Origin: an uncultured Muribaculaceae bacterium
GTDB lineage: Bacteria; Bacteroidota; Bacteroidia; Bacteroidales; Muribaculaceae
Reading direction: 5' to 3'
Assembly: GCA_910586595.1 (NCBI GenBank)
Contig: CAJUJB010000008.1
Coordinates: forward strand, 1-64,000
DNA: 64,000 nt
Program-made: the position numbers and the translations under genes
Notes under the pieces: generated by a model
What the model was told of the DNA's origin: nothing
Databases searched by the model: none
What the model saw: the letters and a program-made list of their open reading frames with translations, nothing else
Part shown: one piece after another, positions 25,158-35,533 of the stretch
Layout: each line of letters begins with the position of its first letter
How positions within the stretch are numbered: position 1 is the stretch's first letter

Positions 25158-27296
25158 TCAGATTGCTTGGATGCTATACACGCGCGATGAAAGTTTACCG
25201 GTAGTGAATGCCGGAATACCTACAGTCATCAGATAGTCTCCAGAGTATTCTTTTACTTCACCCGGCTTACCGTCGAAGCGGTTAATCTCGCTCACTTGGT
25301 AACGAAGCGAAGGATTGAGCCCCTTCAGAACCACATTGCGCACCTTCTCGGCATAACGCGGATATACATCAAATGCGAATAGAACAGCCGATCGCTTGTC
25401 TTTTGCCACAAATTCTGTAGCTGCGTGATTACCCGAGTGAGGAGATACGAGGCGGTATTGGTCGCCATCCAGCACACACGGCTTCATTGCATTGTAGTCT
25501 TTTACCGACTGCTTGCAGTAGGCAAGTTCGTCGGCAGTAAGTTCATGCAGGTTAATGTCGAAGCCAAGTTTACCCATCATCGCCACATTAACACGGAATT
25601 TTACAGGTGCATCCGAATTCCAGGTCGTAACGTGCGCGCATTGTACTTTGGCAGGGAAAACCTGCGAGTATCCCCATTGGATGAAAAGGCGCTCGATCGG
25701 GTCGGTGTTATCGCTGGGCCACATCTCGGTGAAATATTTCAGCGCCTCATAGTCAGTGCGGCCACCACCACCGGCACAAAGCATCATCGGAAGATTGGGG
25801 TACTTCGCCTGCAGACGTTCAAGTACATTGTATAGGCCCTCTACATAGTCAACGTAGAGACGGTTCTGCTCATCCTTCTCATAGTTGGAGTAGATATTGG
25901 TGATTGGGCTGTTGCAATCCCATTTGAAGAATGCTATATCAGGATATTTGGTCATGAGGCCATCAACCACGCCGTAAACATAGTCCTGCACGGCCGGATT
26001 ACTCAGATCAAGCACCAACTGATTACGGAAATAGTATTCCTCGCGGTTAGGAAGTGTGATTACCCAATCTTTATGTTTCTCATACAGCTCCGAACCGGGA
26101 TTGACCATCTCAGGCTCAATCCATAGACCGAATTTCACACCTTGTTTCTTAGCCTCTTCGGTAAGTCGGCCGATTCCATCAGGAAGTTTATTGGCAGTCT
26201 CTTCCCAGTCACCCAGACCTTGAGTATCGCTGTGACGGGGATATTTATTGCCGAACCAGCCGTCGTCAAGCAGGAACATGTCTACACCGAGAGCTTTGGC
26301 ATCGGCGATCAGATCGATAAGTTTATCCTGATTGAAGTCGAAGTAAGTAGCTTCCCAGTTATTGAGCAGTGTCATGCGGTCACCCATTCCGTCTTTAACA
26401 CGGTAACGGCGTGCCCAGTCGTGGAGATTCCGGCTCGCTGTTCCCGTACCCGTTCCGCTCACTGTGAAGATAAACTCGGGGGTGGTGAAACTCTCATCTT
26501 TCTTGAGGGTACGGCTGGAGAAATAAGGATTTATACCGCTGATCACACGCAGTCCGCCAAGGTTATCCACCTCAAAGCAGAAACGGAAGTTGCCTGTCCA
26601 TCCGATAGTTCCTACAAGTACTTCGCCTTCGTCTTCTGCAGCAGGCTGGTCAAGGCCGAGCTGGAAGAAAGGCGAAACGAACATATTGGCACGTGTACCG
26701 AGCTTCGTATCAACTTCTTTCTTACCATAGTGAAGCTGCTGTGTATGTGGCTTCACTTCTGCAGCCCAATCACCATTGTACTCGGTCAAGTAATACTCCG
26801 GGCGGTCGAAATGCAGCATCGAAGATGCAAATTTTTCTATCTCTACCGGCTTCTTACCTTTATTGGTAATCTTCGTATTCGTAGTGAAGACATTTTCTTT
26901 GTCGTATGTGTTATAGACGAGTTCCACTTCATCTCCATAGACGGTATCGACAAGGGTAATCACTGTTTTTGAACCGGCATCCGTCCGCTCTGTTGTATGG
27001 TTCTTATATGTCAGGAGGGTCGACGGATTACCATCTGCATGGTTGATATGGAGTGCCGGTTCGAAATAATCTTCCATTCCGTGCGTAATGTATGTCTCAG
27101 TGCCAAGAGGAAGATTTGCATAGTCCGCAGGATTAGCCAGACGCTTACCCAGATAGCTCTGGTAAAGACGCCCGTTGTCTCCTATAGTGAGTACGAGGCT
27201 TGTGCTGTCAGTCTGGACAACGATCTGCTCTGCGGCCATTGCAAGAGCCGGGGCAAGCATGAAACTGCCGATAATAAAAGGTTTGAGGGTAGTCAT
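25158..27296 (-). CDS. Alpha-galactosidase, GH36
   Basis: A 712-residue protein with a signal peptide (residues 1-21, ending ALAMA). The GH36 catalytic barrel shows LLNNWEATYFDF near residue 303, DDGWFGN near 340, LWIEPEMVNPGS near 390, the nucleophile Asp in FFKWDCN near 455 and the acid/base Asp in PSDNTDPIE near 530. These are standard GH36 motifs. It would hydrolyse terminal alpha-galactosyl residues, in plant galactosides or in host and mammalian Gal-alpha-1,3-Gal glycans; context favours glycoprotein glycans. It sits between two GH92 genes of the same locus, 38 bp after the upstream gene. Confidence 0.92.
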   Translation of the reverse strand: MTTLKPFIIGSFMLAPALAMAAEQIVVQTDSTSLVLTIGDNGRLYQSYLGKRLANPADYANLPLGTETYITHGMEDYFEPALHINHADGNPSTLLTYKNHTTERTDAGSKTVITLVDTVYGDEVELVYNTYDKENVFTTNTKITNKGKKPVEIEKFASSMLHFDRPEYYLTEYNGDWAAEVKPHTQQLHYGKKEVDTKLGTRANMFVSPFFQLGLDQPAAEDEGEVLVGTIGWTGNFRFCFEVDNLGGLRVISGINPYFSSRTLKKDESFTTPEFIFTVSGTGTGTASRNLHDWARRYRVKDGMGDRMTLLNNWEATYFDFNQDKLIDLIADAKALGVDMFLLDDGWFGNKYPRHSDTQGLGDWEETANKLPDGIGRLTEEAKKQGVKFGLWIEPEMVNPGSELYEKHKDWVITLPNREEYYFRNQLVLDLSNPAVQDYVYGVVDGLMTKYPDIAFFKWDCNSPITNIYSNYEKDEQNRLYVDYVEGLYNVLERLQAKYPNLPMMLCAGGGGRTDYEALKYFTEMWPSDNTDPIERLFIQWGYSQVFPAKVQCAHVTTWNSDAPVKFRVNVAMMGKLGFDINLHELTADELAYCKQSVKDYNAMKPCVLDGDQYRLVSPHSGNHAATEFVAKDKRSAVLFAFDVYPRYAEKVRNVVLKGLNPSLRYQVSEINRFDGKPGEVKEYSGDYLMTVGIPAFTTGKLSSRVYSIQAI

Positions 27297-27334
27297 TGCT
27301 TTGTATGTGAGTTTGTGGTTTATATTTTGTCTGT

Positions 27335-29518
27335 TTACTTTAAATCAAAATGTAGGTGTCCTCCGGCAGTAATCTGCCCGTGGGTTAGTTTGTAATCTTT
27401 AAGTGGTGCACCGTCAAGAGCTACCTTTTTCACCAGATAACTGTCTGGGTTTTTGCGGGAGGCGGTAATCACGAAATCCTTTCCGGTCGGTAGTTGGATT
27501 GTGCATTTATCGAAGGTCGGAGTGCCTATATAATACTCTCCGGATGCTGGGTTGACAGGATAAAAACCCATTGCACTGAATACATACCATGCCGACATCT
27601 CTCCACAGTCATCATTTCCTGCATAGCCTGACGAGGTATTGTTATATAGAGTGGTCATTATGGTGTGAACCAATCTCTGAGTTTCGGCAGGAGCTCCGGC
27701 ATCGACATAGAGATAAGCCGCATGATGACTCGGTTCATTTCCATGTGCATATTGGCCTATCATGCCTGATATATTGTCATTCTTCTCGCCGCTGGCATCA
27801 GTGATGGTGAAGAAATCGTCAAGTTTCGATTTAAAGGCCTTCGCACCGCCCGTAAGATCTATCAGACCCTCTACATCATGGGGTACATACCAGTAATATT
27901 GCCAGGCATTTCCTTCGGTAAATGGATAACCGCCGTTCGCTCCATATTTAAGTGGATCGAAGGGGCGGATCCATTGGCCTAATGCATCTCGCGGGCAAAA
28001 GAACCCCATTTCACTGTCGTAGAGATTCCTATAGTGCATGGCTCGCTTATTGAACCGGGCCACATCTTCATCACGTCCAAGTTTCTCAGCCATCTGGGCC
28101 ACACACCAGTCATCATACGCCATCTCAAGACTGATTGACACCGACTGAGTCTGAAGTTCTTCTGGCATATAGCCATATTTCTCCCATATGTCGAAAGGAG
28201 AATTGGGGTGTGGAGTGGTCGATGAGCTCATCACCGCTTCATATGCATGTGCGGCATCAATGCCTGGCAATCCTTTCAGCACGGCATCTGCAACGACCGG
28301 AATGGCATGATTGCCTATCATACAATAGTTATCCTGCCCCCATAGGTGCCATATCGGAAGGTAGCCGTAATCATCGTAGTGACGCAGCATGCTGTTTACA
28401 AATTCTGCTGCCAGATCAGGCCTTACAATTGTATAGAGAGGATGGGCGGCGCGGTAAGTATCCCACAACGAGAAGGTGGTGAACTGGCGTTCTCCCTTCC
28501 CAAGAGCCTTCACCGAATAGTCGGCACCGATATACTCGCCATTGACATCACTGAATAAATTCGGCTGAACCATCGTATGATATAAGGCTGTGTAAAATGT
28601 CCGGCACGACTCTTCGGGGCCCTCTATGTCGATTGCCGACAATTCTTTCTCCCACATTGCGTCAGCGGTGTCGCACAACGCATCAAAACTTACCCCGGCG
28701 GTTTCTGCAGCCAGATTCTCCCGTGCATTGGCAATCGACACGGTAGAAATTCCAACCTTGCATTCAAGAGGCTTGGTTCCCCCGAATTCAGCCACGGCTT
28801 TCAAGGCCGAGCCGTTTATTACTGACGATGTTCCACGATAAACGCGGTCGCCGTCACTAAGATCCAGATGCGCGATTGGCTCAGAAAACTCGATTGTGAA
28901 ATAGATCTTGCGGAGCTTTGCCCAGCCCGTAATTATGCGGTATCCTTCCAAAGTGCGGTCGCCGGTGCGACGTATCTGCCCGTTGATAATCTTCCGGTTC
29001 CAACTCTCCTTATTGGCCGAATGCTCAAGATCAACAATCACTTTGCGTGAACTCCCCTCCGGATAAGTATAGCGGTGTACTCCCGCATGCGGTGTAGCGG
29101 TAAGCTCGGCAAATATATCTTCGTCAGCCAGCATCACACTGTAGTAACCCGGGCGTGCCTTTTCATCTTCATGGCTAAAAGCCGACGACGTCGCATCTCC
29201 TGTAGTAGGGAAAAGAAGTATATCAATAAGGTCACTCGCCCCTGTGCCGCTGAGACGGGTATGACTGAAGCCGTAGATACGGTTATCGTTATAATCATAG
29301 CCCGAGGCATTATACCAATCTGGAGCCTCATGCGTATCCGGGCACAATTGTACCATTCCGAAAGGCACGGTTGCCCCGGGATAATTGTTGCCGGCAAGGC
29401 CTCCTTCTATAGCTCCCGTTCCGATAAACGGGTCAACAAATCGCGTGTGTTCCCCCGCCCATGCCCCTTCGCAGCATAGAGCCAGAAGAGTCATGGCAAG
29501 TATATCGTGAATTTTCAT
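27335..29518 (-). CDS. Alpha-1,2-mannosidase, GH92, canonical
   Basis: A 727-residue protein with a signal peptide (residues 1-21, ending EGAWA). The GH92 signatures are clear: FVDPFIGTGAIEGG near residue 27, YPGATVPFGMVQLCPD near 46-61, FSLWDTYRAAHPL near 345, GNHAIPVVADA near 400 and GNDDCGEMSAWYVFSAMGFYPV near 645-665. GH92 enzymes are calcium-dependent inverting exo-alpha-mannosidases, mostly alpha-1,2- or alpha-1,3-specific. It would trim mannose from high-mannose N-glycans or yeast-type mannan in the periplasm. It differs from the divergent GH92 at 22338, so the locus carries two distinct mannosidases. Confidence 0.93.
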   Translation of the reverse strand: MKIHDILAMTLLALCCEGAWAGEHTRFVDPFIGTGAIEGGLAGNNYPGATVPFGMVQLCPDTHEAPDWYNASGYDYNDNRIYGFSHTRLSGTGASDLIDILLFPTTGDATSSAFSHEDEKARPGYYSVMLADEDIFAELTATPHAGVHRYTYPEGSSRKVIVDLEHSANKESWNRKIINGQIRRTGDRTLEGYRIITGWAKLRKIYFTIEFSEPIAHLDLSDGDRVYRGTSSVINGSALKAVAEFGGTKPLECKVGISTVSIANARENLAAETAGVSFDALCDTADAMWEKELSAIDIEGPEESCRTFYTALYHTMVQPNLFSDVNGEYIGADYSVKALGKGERQFTTFSLWDTYRAAHPLYTIVRPDLAAEFVNSMLRHYDDYGYLPIWHLWGQDNYCMIGNHAIPVVADAVLKGLPGIDAAHAYEAVMSSSTTPHPNSPFDIWEKYGYMPEELQTQSVSISLEMAYDDWCVAQMAEKLGRDEDVARFNKRAMHYRNLYDSEMGFFCPRDALGQWIRPFDPLKYGANGGYPFTEGNAWQYYWYVPHDVEGLIDLTGGAKAFKSKLDDFFTITDASGEKNDNISGMIGQYAHGNEPSHHAAYLYVDAGAPAETQRLVHTIMTTLYNNTSSGYAGNDDCGEMSAWYVFSAMGFYPVNPASGEYYIGTPTFDKCTIQLPTGKDFVITASRKNPDSYLVKKVALDGAPLKDYKLTHGQITAGGHLHFDLK

Positions 29519-29534
29519 CTTAATCCTGAGTTTT

Positions 29535-31460
29535 TTACTTGATTTGTTTAAAAGGAGTTACTGGCAGACCGCCCTTCCCTCGGAGATTACCGTCGGGATA
29601 ATCGGCCCAATTATATCTCAACTCTTTCACTGGAGACGAGCAATGCAAAGTCACATTTCTGCCAGACGCTACAATTCTCTCTGGACGCGACCAGCGCCCG
29701 GCATCATCTTTGACAATAAAGCCTGCCGGAGCTTCGCCGTCGACAAGTACTTCGTCATCAAAAACCAGCTTTACTTCATCTCCATCCCATGAGCAGGATA
29801 CGGCCCGTGGTGCTTCAGCAAGGACATCGGTCTTACCATATGCATTACGAAGCGCCAACAATGCGAACCTTCGGGCCGCCTCCTGCTTGTTCTTGGGATG
29901 AATATCTTCAGGATTACCTATATCGATTGCTGATGCCATTCCGGTGGCGGGGAGACACAGAGCGTCGGCCTGAGCCTGGCGCAAGGCTGCCCACTCTGAA
30001 TCGGGCTGGATGAGTTTCGGAGTCAGATACCCTGCCAGCTGCATGAAATAGAATGGTAATTCCGGTTCATTACGCAGGCTACGCCAATCTGAAATCAACT
30101 GCTGGAATAAGGGTGAGTACTGCTCTGCCCTTCCCACATTGGCACACCCTTGGTACCACAGCACGCCCTTCACCGGCATATCTTTAAGCGGAGCGGCCAT
30201 TGCATTATAGAGCACTGTCGGGAAACTTGAGCTATCAACCGAAACCGGACGCTCGGGAAGATCGGCGAAATTGGCCGTAACTACACAAGCCCAATCTCCA
30301 GCCAACGAAACACTTTTGTTTCCAATCACAACGTTCATCTGCTCAGGTTTGCCCCATAGGCCGCCTTCGCCTCCGAAGTCGCTCACACGCACGGAGATCA
30401 GATTCTCTCCGGCTTTGACAAGTTCTCCGGGTACTGTGTACGAACGTGGCACATTATAACCCGAGCCACGGGCAATCTCCACCCCATTGAAATAAGTGAT
30501 GTCTTCATCGTCAATCATTCCAAGATTCAGAGTGATGGCTTGGCCGGCAAACTCGGCTGGCACGTTTATTTTACGTTGCAGCCAAAAAATACCATCGAAG
30601 GCGCCATGCGTATCCTCAATGTAGGCAGGCAAATTGATTCGCTCTGCGTCGGTGGCATATACCGAAGCATCAAATTTTGAGTCGCCAGAATTAGCTTGGG
30701 CTGTCCACTCTTCAATCTGGCGGTCATAAAGATTCCGAAGCGTTTGCAAATCACCATGGCATTCTTCAAGCATGGAAATCTGCGGTTCAAAGCCGGGTAT
30801 CGACTTTACCCCGGCAGCAGAAGTCCAAGCCTCGGCAGGTGTACCGCCCCACGTACAATCAATCACCCCCACATGCACACCGAGCTCCTTGCTGAGCTGA
30901 CGTGCAAAAAAGTAAGCAATCGAAGAAAACTCCGCAACTGTTGACGGCGCCGCGGTACGCCAGCCGCCCATATTGACTTCCGTATCATTCTGGACAACAG
31001 GCGAAGTCTGTTTCTTTATATGCAAAAGACGCACGTCCGGGTTAGTCGACGAAGCAATCTCCTGCTCATAGTTCATAACTTTACCCCAGCCGCCGACGGG
31101 CATTTCCATATTCGACTGACCGGAGCAGAGCCAGACTTCACCCGACCATATATCCCCTAAGCAGAGACTGCCGTCGGCATCGGTAAACACTATAGTGTAT
31201 GGTCCTCCGGCGCTCGGAGTTGGAAGCTCGACCATAAATGAGCCGTCAGTTCCGCTTGTAGCCTGCACTGAGCCGCTTAGCCATGACGGCTGTACTTGTA
31301 CATTTCCTGAGCCTTTGCCCTGGATACGTATCTTGCTCTGCTGTTGCACAACCATGCTGTCTGTCACAAAATGTGGCAGGCTCACCACAGCCATAGCATA
31401 GGAGGAACCGACAAGCGATAGTACGGCTGTCGCAATTATTTTAGCTGGATTAGTTTTCAT
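29535..31460 (-). CDS. Sialate O-acetylesterase-like carbohydrate esterase (SGNH hydrolase)
   Basis: A 641-residue protein with a signal peptide (residues 1-24, ending SYAMA). The catalytic Ser block lies in VWLCSGQSNMEMPVGGW near residue 115 and the conserved Gly/Asn block in VLWYQGCANVGRAEQY near 430, matching the SASA/DUF303 family. An inserted beta-sandwich (about 265-390) resembles those of sialate O-acetylesterases. It would remove O-acetyl groups from sialic acids or from other acetylated glycans before the glycosidases act. Its start overlaps the regulator gene stop by 11 bp, so it is coupled to it. Specificity is uncertain: related proteins act on acetylated xylan or mannan. Confidence 0.85.
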   Translation of the reverse strand: MKTNPAKIIATAVLSLVGSSYAMAVVSLPHFVTDSMVVQQQSKIRIQGKGSGNVQVQPSWLSGSVQATSGTDGSFMVELPTPSAGGPYTIVFTDADGSLCLGDIWSGEVWLCSGQSNMEMPVGGWGKVMNYEQEIASSTNPDVRLLHIKKQTSPVVQNDTEVNMGGWRTAAPSTVAEFSSIAYFFARQLSKELGVHVGVIDCTWGGTPAEAWTSAAGVKSIPGFEPQISMLEECHGDLQTLRNLYDRQIEEWTAQANSGDSKFDASVYATDAERINLPAYIEDTHGAFDGIFWLQRKINVPAEFAGQAITLNLGMIDDEDITYFNGVEIARGSGYNVPRSYTVPGELVKAGENLISVRVSDFGGEGGLWGKPEQMNVVIGNKSVSLAGDWACVVTANFADLPERPVSVDSSSFPTVLYNAMAAPLKDMPVKGVLWYQGCANVGRAEQYSPLFQQLISDWRSLRNEPELPFYFMQLAGYLTPKLIQPDSEWAALRQAQADALCLPATGMASAIDIGNPEDIHPKNKQEAARRFALLALRNAYGKTDVLAEAPRAVSCSWDGDEVKLVFDDEVLVDGEAPAGFIVKDDAGRWSRPERIVASGRNVTLHCSSPVKELRYNWADYPDGNLRGKGGLPVTPFKQIK

Positions 31461-34400
31461 GTACGGAAGTATTATCTAAGGATGCCTGAACATCAGTGGC
31501 CATTGCGCGATTGGCCTGGCACTGCTTGGCAAAGTCCTTGGGCGTTATGTTGAATTGCTTATAAAAAAGTTTACTGAAATAGGAGGGCGAATTTATTCCG
31601 ACCATCACACAGATCTCGCCTATGCGGCATTCGCCTTCGCGTATAAGTTCGGCAGCTCTTTTCAACTTCACCAGCCTGATAAGCTCGCTCGGCGAAAGAT
31701 TGAAGATCGACTTTATCTTACGCAGAAGATTGCTGCGGCTCATGCATAAGATGTCTGTCATGGCCTCAACATTGAAGTTCTCTTCACTGATATGCTCGTT
31801 GATGGTGGCAACAACCTTATTCATGAATTCCTCATCGGCCTTGTTCATCTGCATGTTATCCACAGAGAAAAGGGGCTTTTTAGAGAACGACTCGCGCTCG
31901 CGACGGCGATTGTCGAGAATCGACGTTACCAGCTGGCGGAGATACTTGACCGAGAAAGGTTTCTCAATGTAAGCTTCCGCACCAAGGCGCAACCCTTTGA
32001 TCTTGCTGTCGAGGTCATTCTTGGCCGTGATGAACACCACAGGAACATGTGAGAGTTCGGGATCTTCTTTAATGTGGCGGCACAATTCAAGGCCATCCAT
32101 GACCGGCATCATTATATCCGTAACCACGATGTCGGCCTGACCGTTGCGAAGACGTTCCAAGGCTACAGCTCCATCCTGAGCCGTCTCTACAAAGAAGGAG
32201 TGACCGAGCTGCTCGGCCAGCATTGACCGTATGCCTTCATTATCTTCAACCAGAAGAACCGTGTAGCCCTCGGGGCGAGTTTTGGCCTGGTTTGACTCTT
32301 CATCCAGGAGATAATTCTGTCGCTCCGGATCAGCTGTCTCAGTATGCTGAACAGCATCTGTATTCTGTGGCAAAGTCAGCACGAATGTATTGACGCCCGA
32401 GGCATCAGCAGGTGCTAATTCAAGGGAGCCTTGAAGCAATTTAGCCAACGATCGAGAGAGAGGTAAGCCAATTCCGACTCCATTTTTACCGGCGCGGGCA
32501 TTTTCACCTTGGTAGAAAGGCTCGAAAATATTGTCTCGTTCATCGCCGATGATGGGTTTACCGTCGCTGGTTACAGCCACTCTGAACTGACCTTCAGACG
32601 ACGAAAGATCAACCCGTACACTCGACGACGCATATTTCAATGCATTATTGAGCAAGTTGCTCAGTATTTTTGTAAAGGCCTCACGGTCAAGTGTGGCATA
32701 TATATCACCCGGGGCTATATCCCTCGTCAGGGTCTTGCCACTCAATGTTATTGATGGTTCAAACCGGTCGACAGTAGAATTGACCAGTTCTGTTACATTT
32801 ACATTCTCATACTTGAACGTCAGACGACGGGAATCGATTTTCTGGAAGTCAAGTAACTGCCCGGTGAGTTGCAGAAGACGTGACGTATTCTGGCGTATGA
32901 TTTTGAGGTAACGCCGCACGTTCTTATTCTCTATCTCCATTTCTTCCATAGCTTCCAGCGGAATGTCAATCAACGACAGCGGAGTACGGATCTCGTGCGC
33001 GATTTCCGTAAAGAACGACACCTTCGCCCGGTATAATTCCTTTTCTTTATTGTTGGCGAAGTTCTCTTCACGTTCCTTCATGGCACGTTCCTTGCGGTTC
33101 CTGTACCAGAGGAACCACGCCACAGCCAAAGCTACAAATATAATTAGATAAGCGGCCAGAGCCCAGCTTGATTTCCACCAAGGGGGAGTCACAACAATCT
33201 TCAGTCCGCGCGACATTACCTGCCCATTGGCATCAACCTTTACTTCCAGATTATATGATCCCGGAGCCAGATTGGTAAAGGAAATGCGATTATCTTCCAG
33301 TGGCACCCAATCCTTGCTCACAGGCAAAAGACGATAACTGTACGCCGTCTGACCGAGATAACCGAAGTTCGGTGAGGCAACCGAGAGCGAGAAGTTAGCC
33401 TTATCGTATGGTATAGAGATGTCGTCAGCAAAGAGAATATTGCCAGACAGAGCTTGCGCCTCATTAGCCTCACCGGAAGGATGCTGAATGTTCAACGCCG
33501 TAAAGTATACCGGGCATGAGGGCGTGGGCAACTCGTCGAGATCGGGGAGGAAAGAGACAATACCATTCACGGTTCCGAAGAAAAACTCGCCCGAAGGATG
33601 TGCAAGAGCCGAATTATAGCTGAACTGATCAGAGGGCAGTCCGTCGGCAGTGGTAAATACTTTTACAGCTCCACTGGAGGGATTGAATTTCACAAGGCCA
33701 CGATTGGTTCCGAACCATAGATTCTTGCGGTTGTCTTCAAGCACTTTGTAAACCACATTGTCAGGCAGCCCTTCTGCGACACCGTATGTGGTGAAGTCGT
33801 CGGTGGAGGAATTATATCGGCTTAAGCCTCCACGATCGGTCGACAGCCATACATTTCCCGAACTGTCTTCCATAATCGAGCTGATTGAATTGGAGCGCAG
33901 CCCATTCGATGAGTTAGCCCCCTCTTCATGAGTATATAGCTTGAATTCGAGTGTGCGCGGATTATAACGGTATACCCCATTTCCCATAGTTCCGATCCAT
34001 ACGGCACCATCGCTTGCTTCAAACAGCGCGAAAATCCAGTCGTATCCAGTCTCGGCGACACGCTCGAATGTTGAACTGCCGGCATCCCTGCGGTATAAGG
34101 CAAAGCCCATACCGATCCACTCATTGCCCCACGAATCTATGAGATAGGAATATACACTACTGTCGCTATATCCATCTTGTCGGTCTATACGCTCCATGTT
34201 TCCGGCGGAGTCGAGCTTATATAGGCCGATACGGGAAAAACCGGCATATATTGTACCGTGATAGGAATAAACATTCACCACCGGTTCATAGTATCCATCC
34301 AGAGAATTAATACGCGAAAATGTCTGTGCAGACGGGTCGAACACTGTCATCTCGCAACTTTCAGTTCCTATCCACACACGGCCCTTGGGATCGACAGCCA

Positions 34401-35484
34401 TTCCACGGATACGACGGTTGGGTAATTCGGCCGTCGTAAGATAATTTGTAAAGCGGAAGGCACGGTCGGAATGATAATCGGCACCTCCGAACATTGTGCC
34501 TATCCATGCACCGTTTTCCTTATCCCTGTATATGCAATAAATCGTATTATCGGAGATTGAAGAGTCGTCGGCGAGGTTTTCTTTAATGATGGTCTCGCTT
34601 CCGTTGGGAAAGAGAATAAATAACCCTTGCTGAGTGCCAATCCACAGACCGTTATCAAATTTTTCCATGGCACGCAAGTACACCTTCCCTGCCTTACTGA
34701 AAGGAATCGGAACAAAACGGTTGGTCTGCGACGGCAGTAGACGGAATAGATGGCCATCAGTTGTGCCAACAATAATGCCACCGTCACCACCATCGGTTAT
34801 TTTTTCAATATGTAAGCCATGGCTATCCGCCGGCCCATGAGTCTCCACAGCTTTAAAGGAGTCGGAGGACGCATCATAGCGATAAATGCCGTCTCCCGTG
34901 GTGCTGGCCCATACCGTACCGGAACCATCAATACATATGTCTGAGAAAAAAGTTTCTTTAAATCGTTCCGTACCCGATGAGAGTGCGTAGAACGACACAT
35001 TGTCTTCATCGCTGAAACGGAAGATGCCCAAATCTGGCAGAAGTGCCCACATCGCTCCATCCGATGAGCATTTTATTGTCTGTACCCAATTGGATGCCTG
35101 AGTACCATCGGCGGCTGCAGCACCCACAAAACTGAACATATCAGTCTTCGGATCATACACGTAAATGCCGCGGTCGGTGCCTACCCAGATACGGGCTTTC
35201 GCGTCTTCACACAGAGCTCCAATATTATTATTCCCGCGGTTTTCTTTTGAATCATAGCATTCAAGCGTGCGTATATTGCTGCCATCGTAGCGGTTGAGCC
35301 CGTTCTTAGTTCCAAACCACATGAAGCCGTTGCTGTCACGCAAAATACTCTTCACATTACTCTCCGATAATCCATCTGCGCTGGATACATGAGTAAACTG
35401 GTAGTCACCTTTTCGGGGCGCCGCCACAGAAACATGTACACTTATTATCAAGAGATAGATTATTACTGAGAAAAGTCGCTTCAT
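31450..35484 (-). CDS. Hybrid two-component system regulator (HTCS)
   Basis: About 1,344 residues counted from the ATG at 35484, which gives a proper signal sequence (MKRLFSVIIYLL). The periplasmic sensor consists of repeated Reg_prop blades (such as VWIGTDRG and NLWFGTNRG) and a Y_Y_Y domain, followed by a membrane helix near residues 775-800. A histidine kinase (His in FTEIAHEIRTP near 840, NLLNNALKY near 975), a receiver domain (Asp in VVTDIMMP near 1130) and a C-terminal AraC-type DNA-binding domain (1250-1345) follow. Such proteins bind a glycan fragment in the periplasm and activate their own locus. It lies between the clan GH-D gene and the esterase gene and is the likely activator of the susC promoter. 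Confidence 0.95.
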   Translation of the reverse strand: MKRLFSVIIYLLIISVHVSVAAPRKGDYQFTHVSSADGLSESNVKSILRDSNGFMWFGTKNGLNRYDGSNIRTLECYDSKENRGNNNIGALCEDAKARIWVGTDRGIYVYDPKTDMFSFVGAAAADGTQASNWVQTIKCSSDGAMWALLPDLGIFRFSDEDNVSFYALSSGTERFKETFFSDICIDGSGTVWASTTGDGIYRYDASSDSFKAVETHGPADSHGLHIEKITDGGDGGIIVGTTDGHLFRLLPSQTNRFVPIPFSKAGKVYLRAMEKFDNGLWIGTQQGLFILFPNGSETIIKENLADDSSISDNTIYCIYRDKENGAWIGTMFGGADYHSDRAFRFTNYLTTAELPNRRIRGMAVDPKGRVWIGTESCEMTVFDPSAQTFSRINSLDGYYEPVVNVYSYHGTIYAGFSRIGLYKLDSAGNMERIDRQDGYSDSSVYSYLIDSWGNEWIGMGFALYRRDAGSSTFERVAETGYDWIFALFEASDGAVWIGTMGNGVYRYNPRTLEFKLYTHEEGANSSNGLRSNSISSIMEDSSGNVWLSTDRGGLSRYNSSTDDFTTYGVAEGLPDNVVYKVLEDNRKNLWFGTNRGLVKFNPSSGAVKVFTTADGLPSDQFSYNSALAHPSGEFFFGTVNGIVSFLPDLDELPTPSCPVYFTALNIQHPSGEANEAQALSGNILFADDISIPYDKANFSLSVASPNFGYLGQTAYSYRLLPVSKDWVPLEDNRISFTNLAPGSYNLEVKVDANGQVMSRGLKIVVTPPWWKSSWALAAYLIIFVALAVAWFLWYRNRKERAMKEREENFANNKEKELYRAKVSFFTEIAHEIRTPLSLIDIPLEAMEEMEIENKNVRRYLKIIRQNTSRLLQLTGQLLDFQKIDSRRLTFKYENVNVTELVNSTVDRFEPSITLSGKTLTRDIAPGDIYATLDREAFTKILSNLLNNALKYASSSVRVDLSSSEGQFRVAVTSDGKPIIGDERDNIFEPFYQGENARAGKNGVGIGLPLSRSLAKLLQGSLELAPADASGVNTFVLTLPQNTDAVQHTETADPERQNYLLDEESNQAKTRPEGYTVLLVEDNEGIRSMLAEQLGHSFFVETAQDGAVALERLRNGQADIVVTDIMMPVMDGLELCRHIKEDPELSHVPVVFITAKNDLDSKIKGLRLGAEAYIEKPFSVKYLRQLVTSILDNRRRERESFSKKPLFSVDNMQMNKADEEFMNKVVATINEHISEENFNVEAMTDILCMSRSNLLRKIKSIFNLSPSELIRLVKLKRAAELIREGECRIGEICVMVGINSPSYFSKLFYKQFNITPKDFAKQCQANRAMATDVQASLDNTSVHEN

Positions 35485-35533
35485 GGTGTAAGATTGATTA
35501 TCGGTTAATGGCAACTGGGGTCAAAAGACCAGC

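Noticed and set aside
31450..35484. Repeated blades of the HTCS sensor as DNA repeats
   Set aside because: The repetition is at the protein level (Reg_prop propeller blades) and does not form exact DNA repeats.
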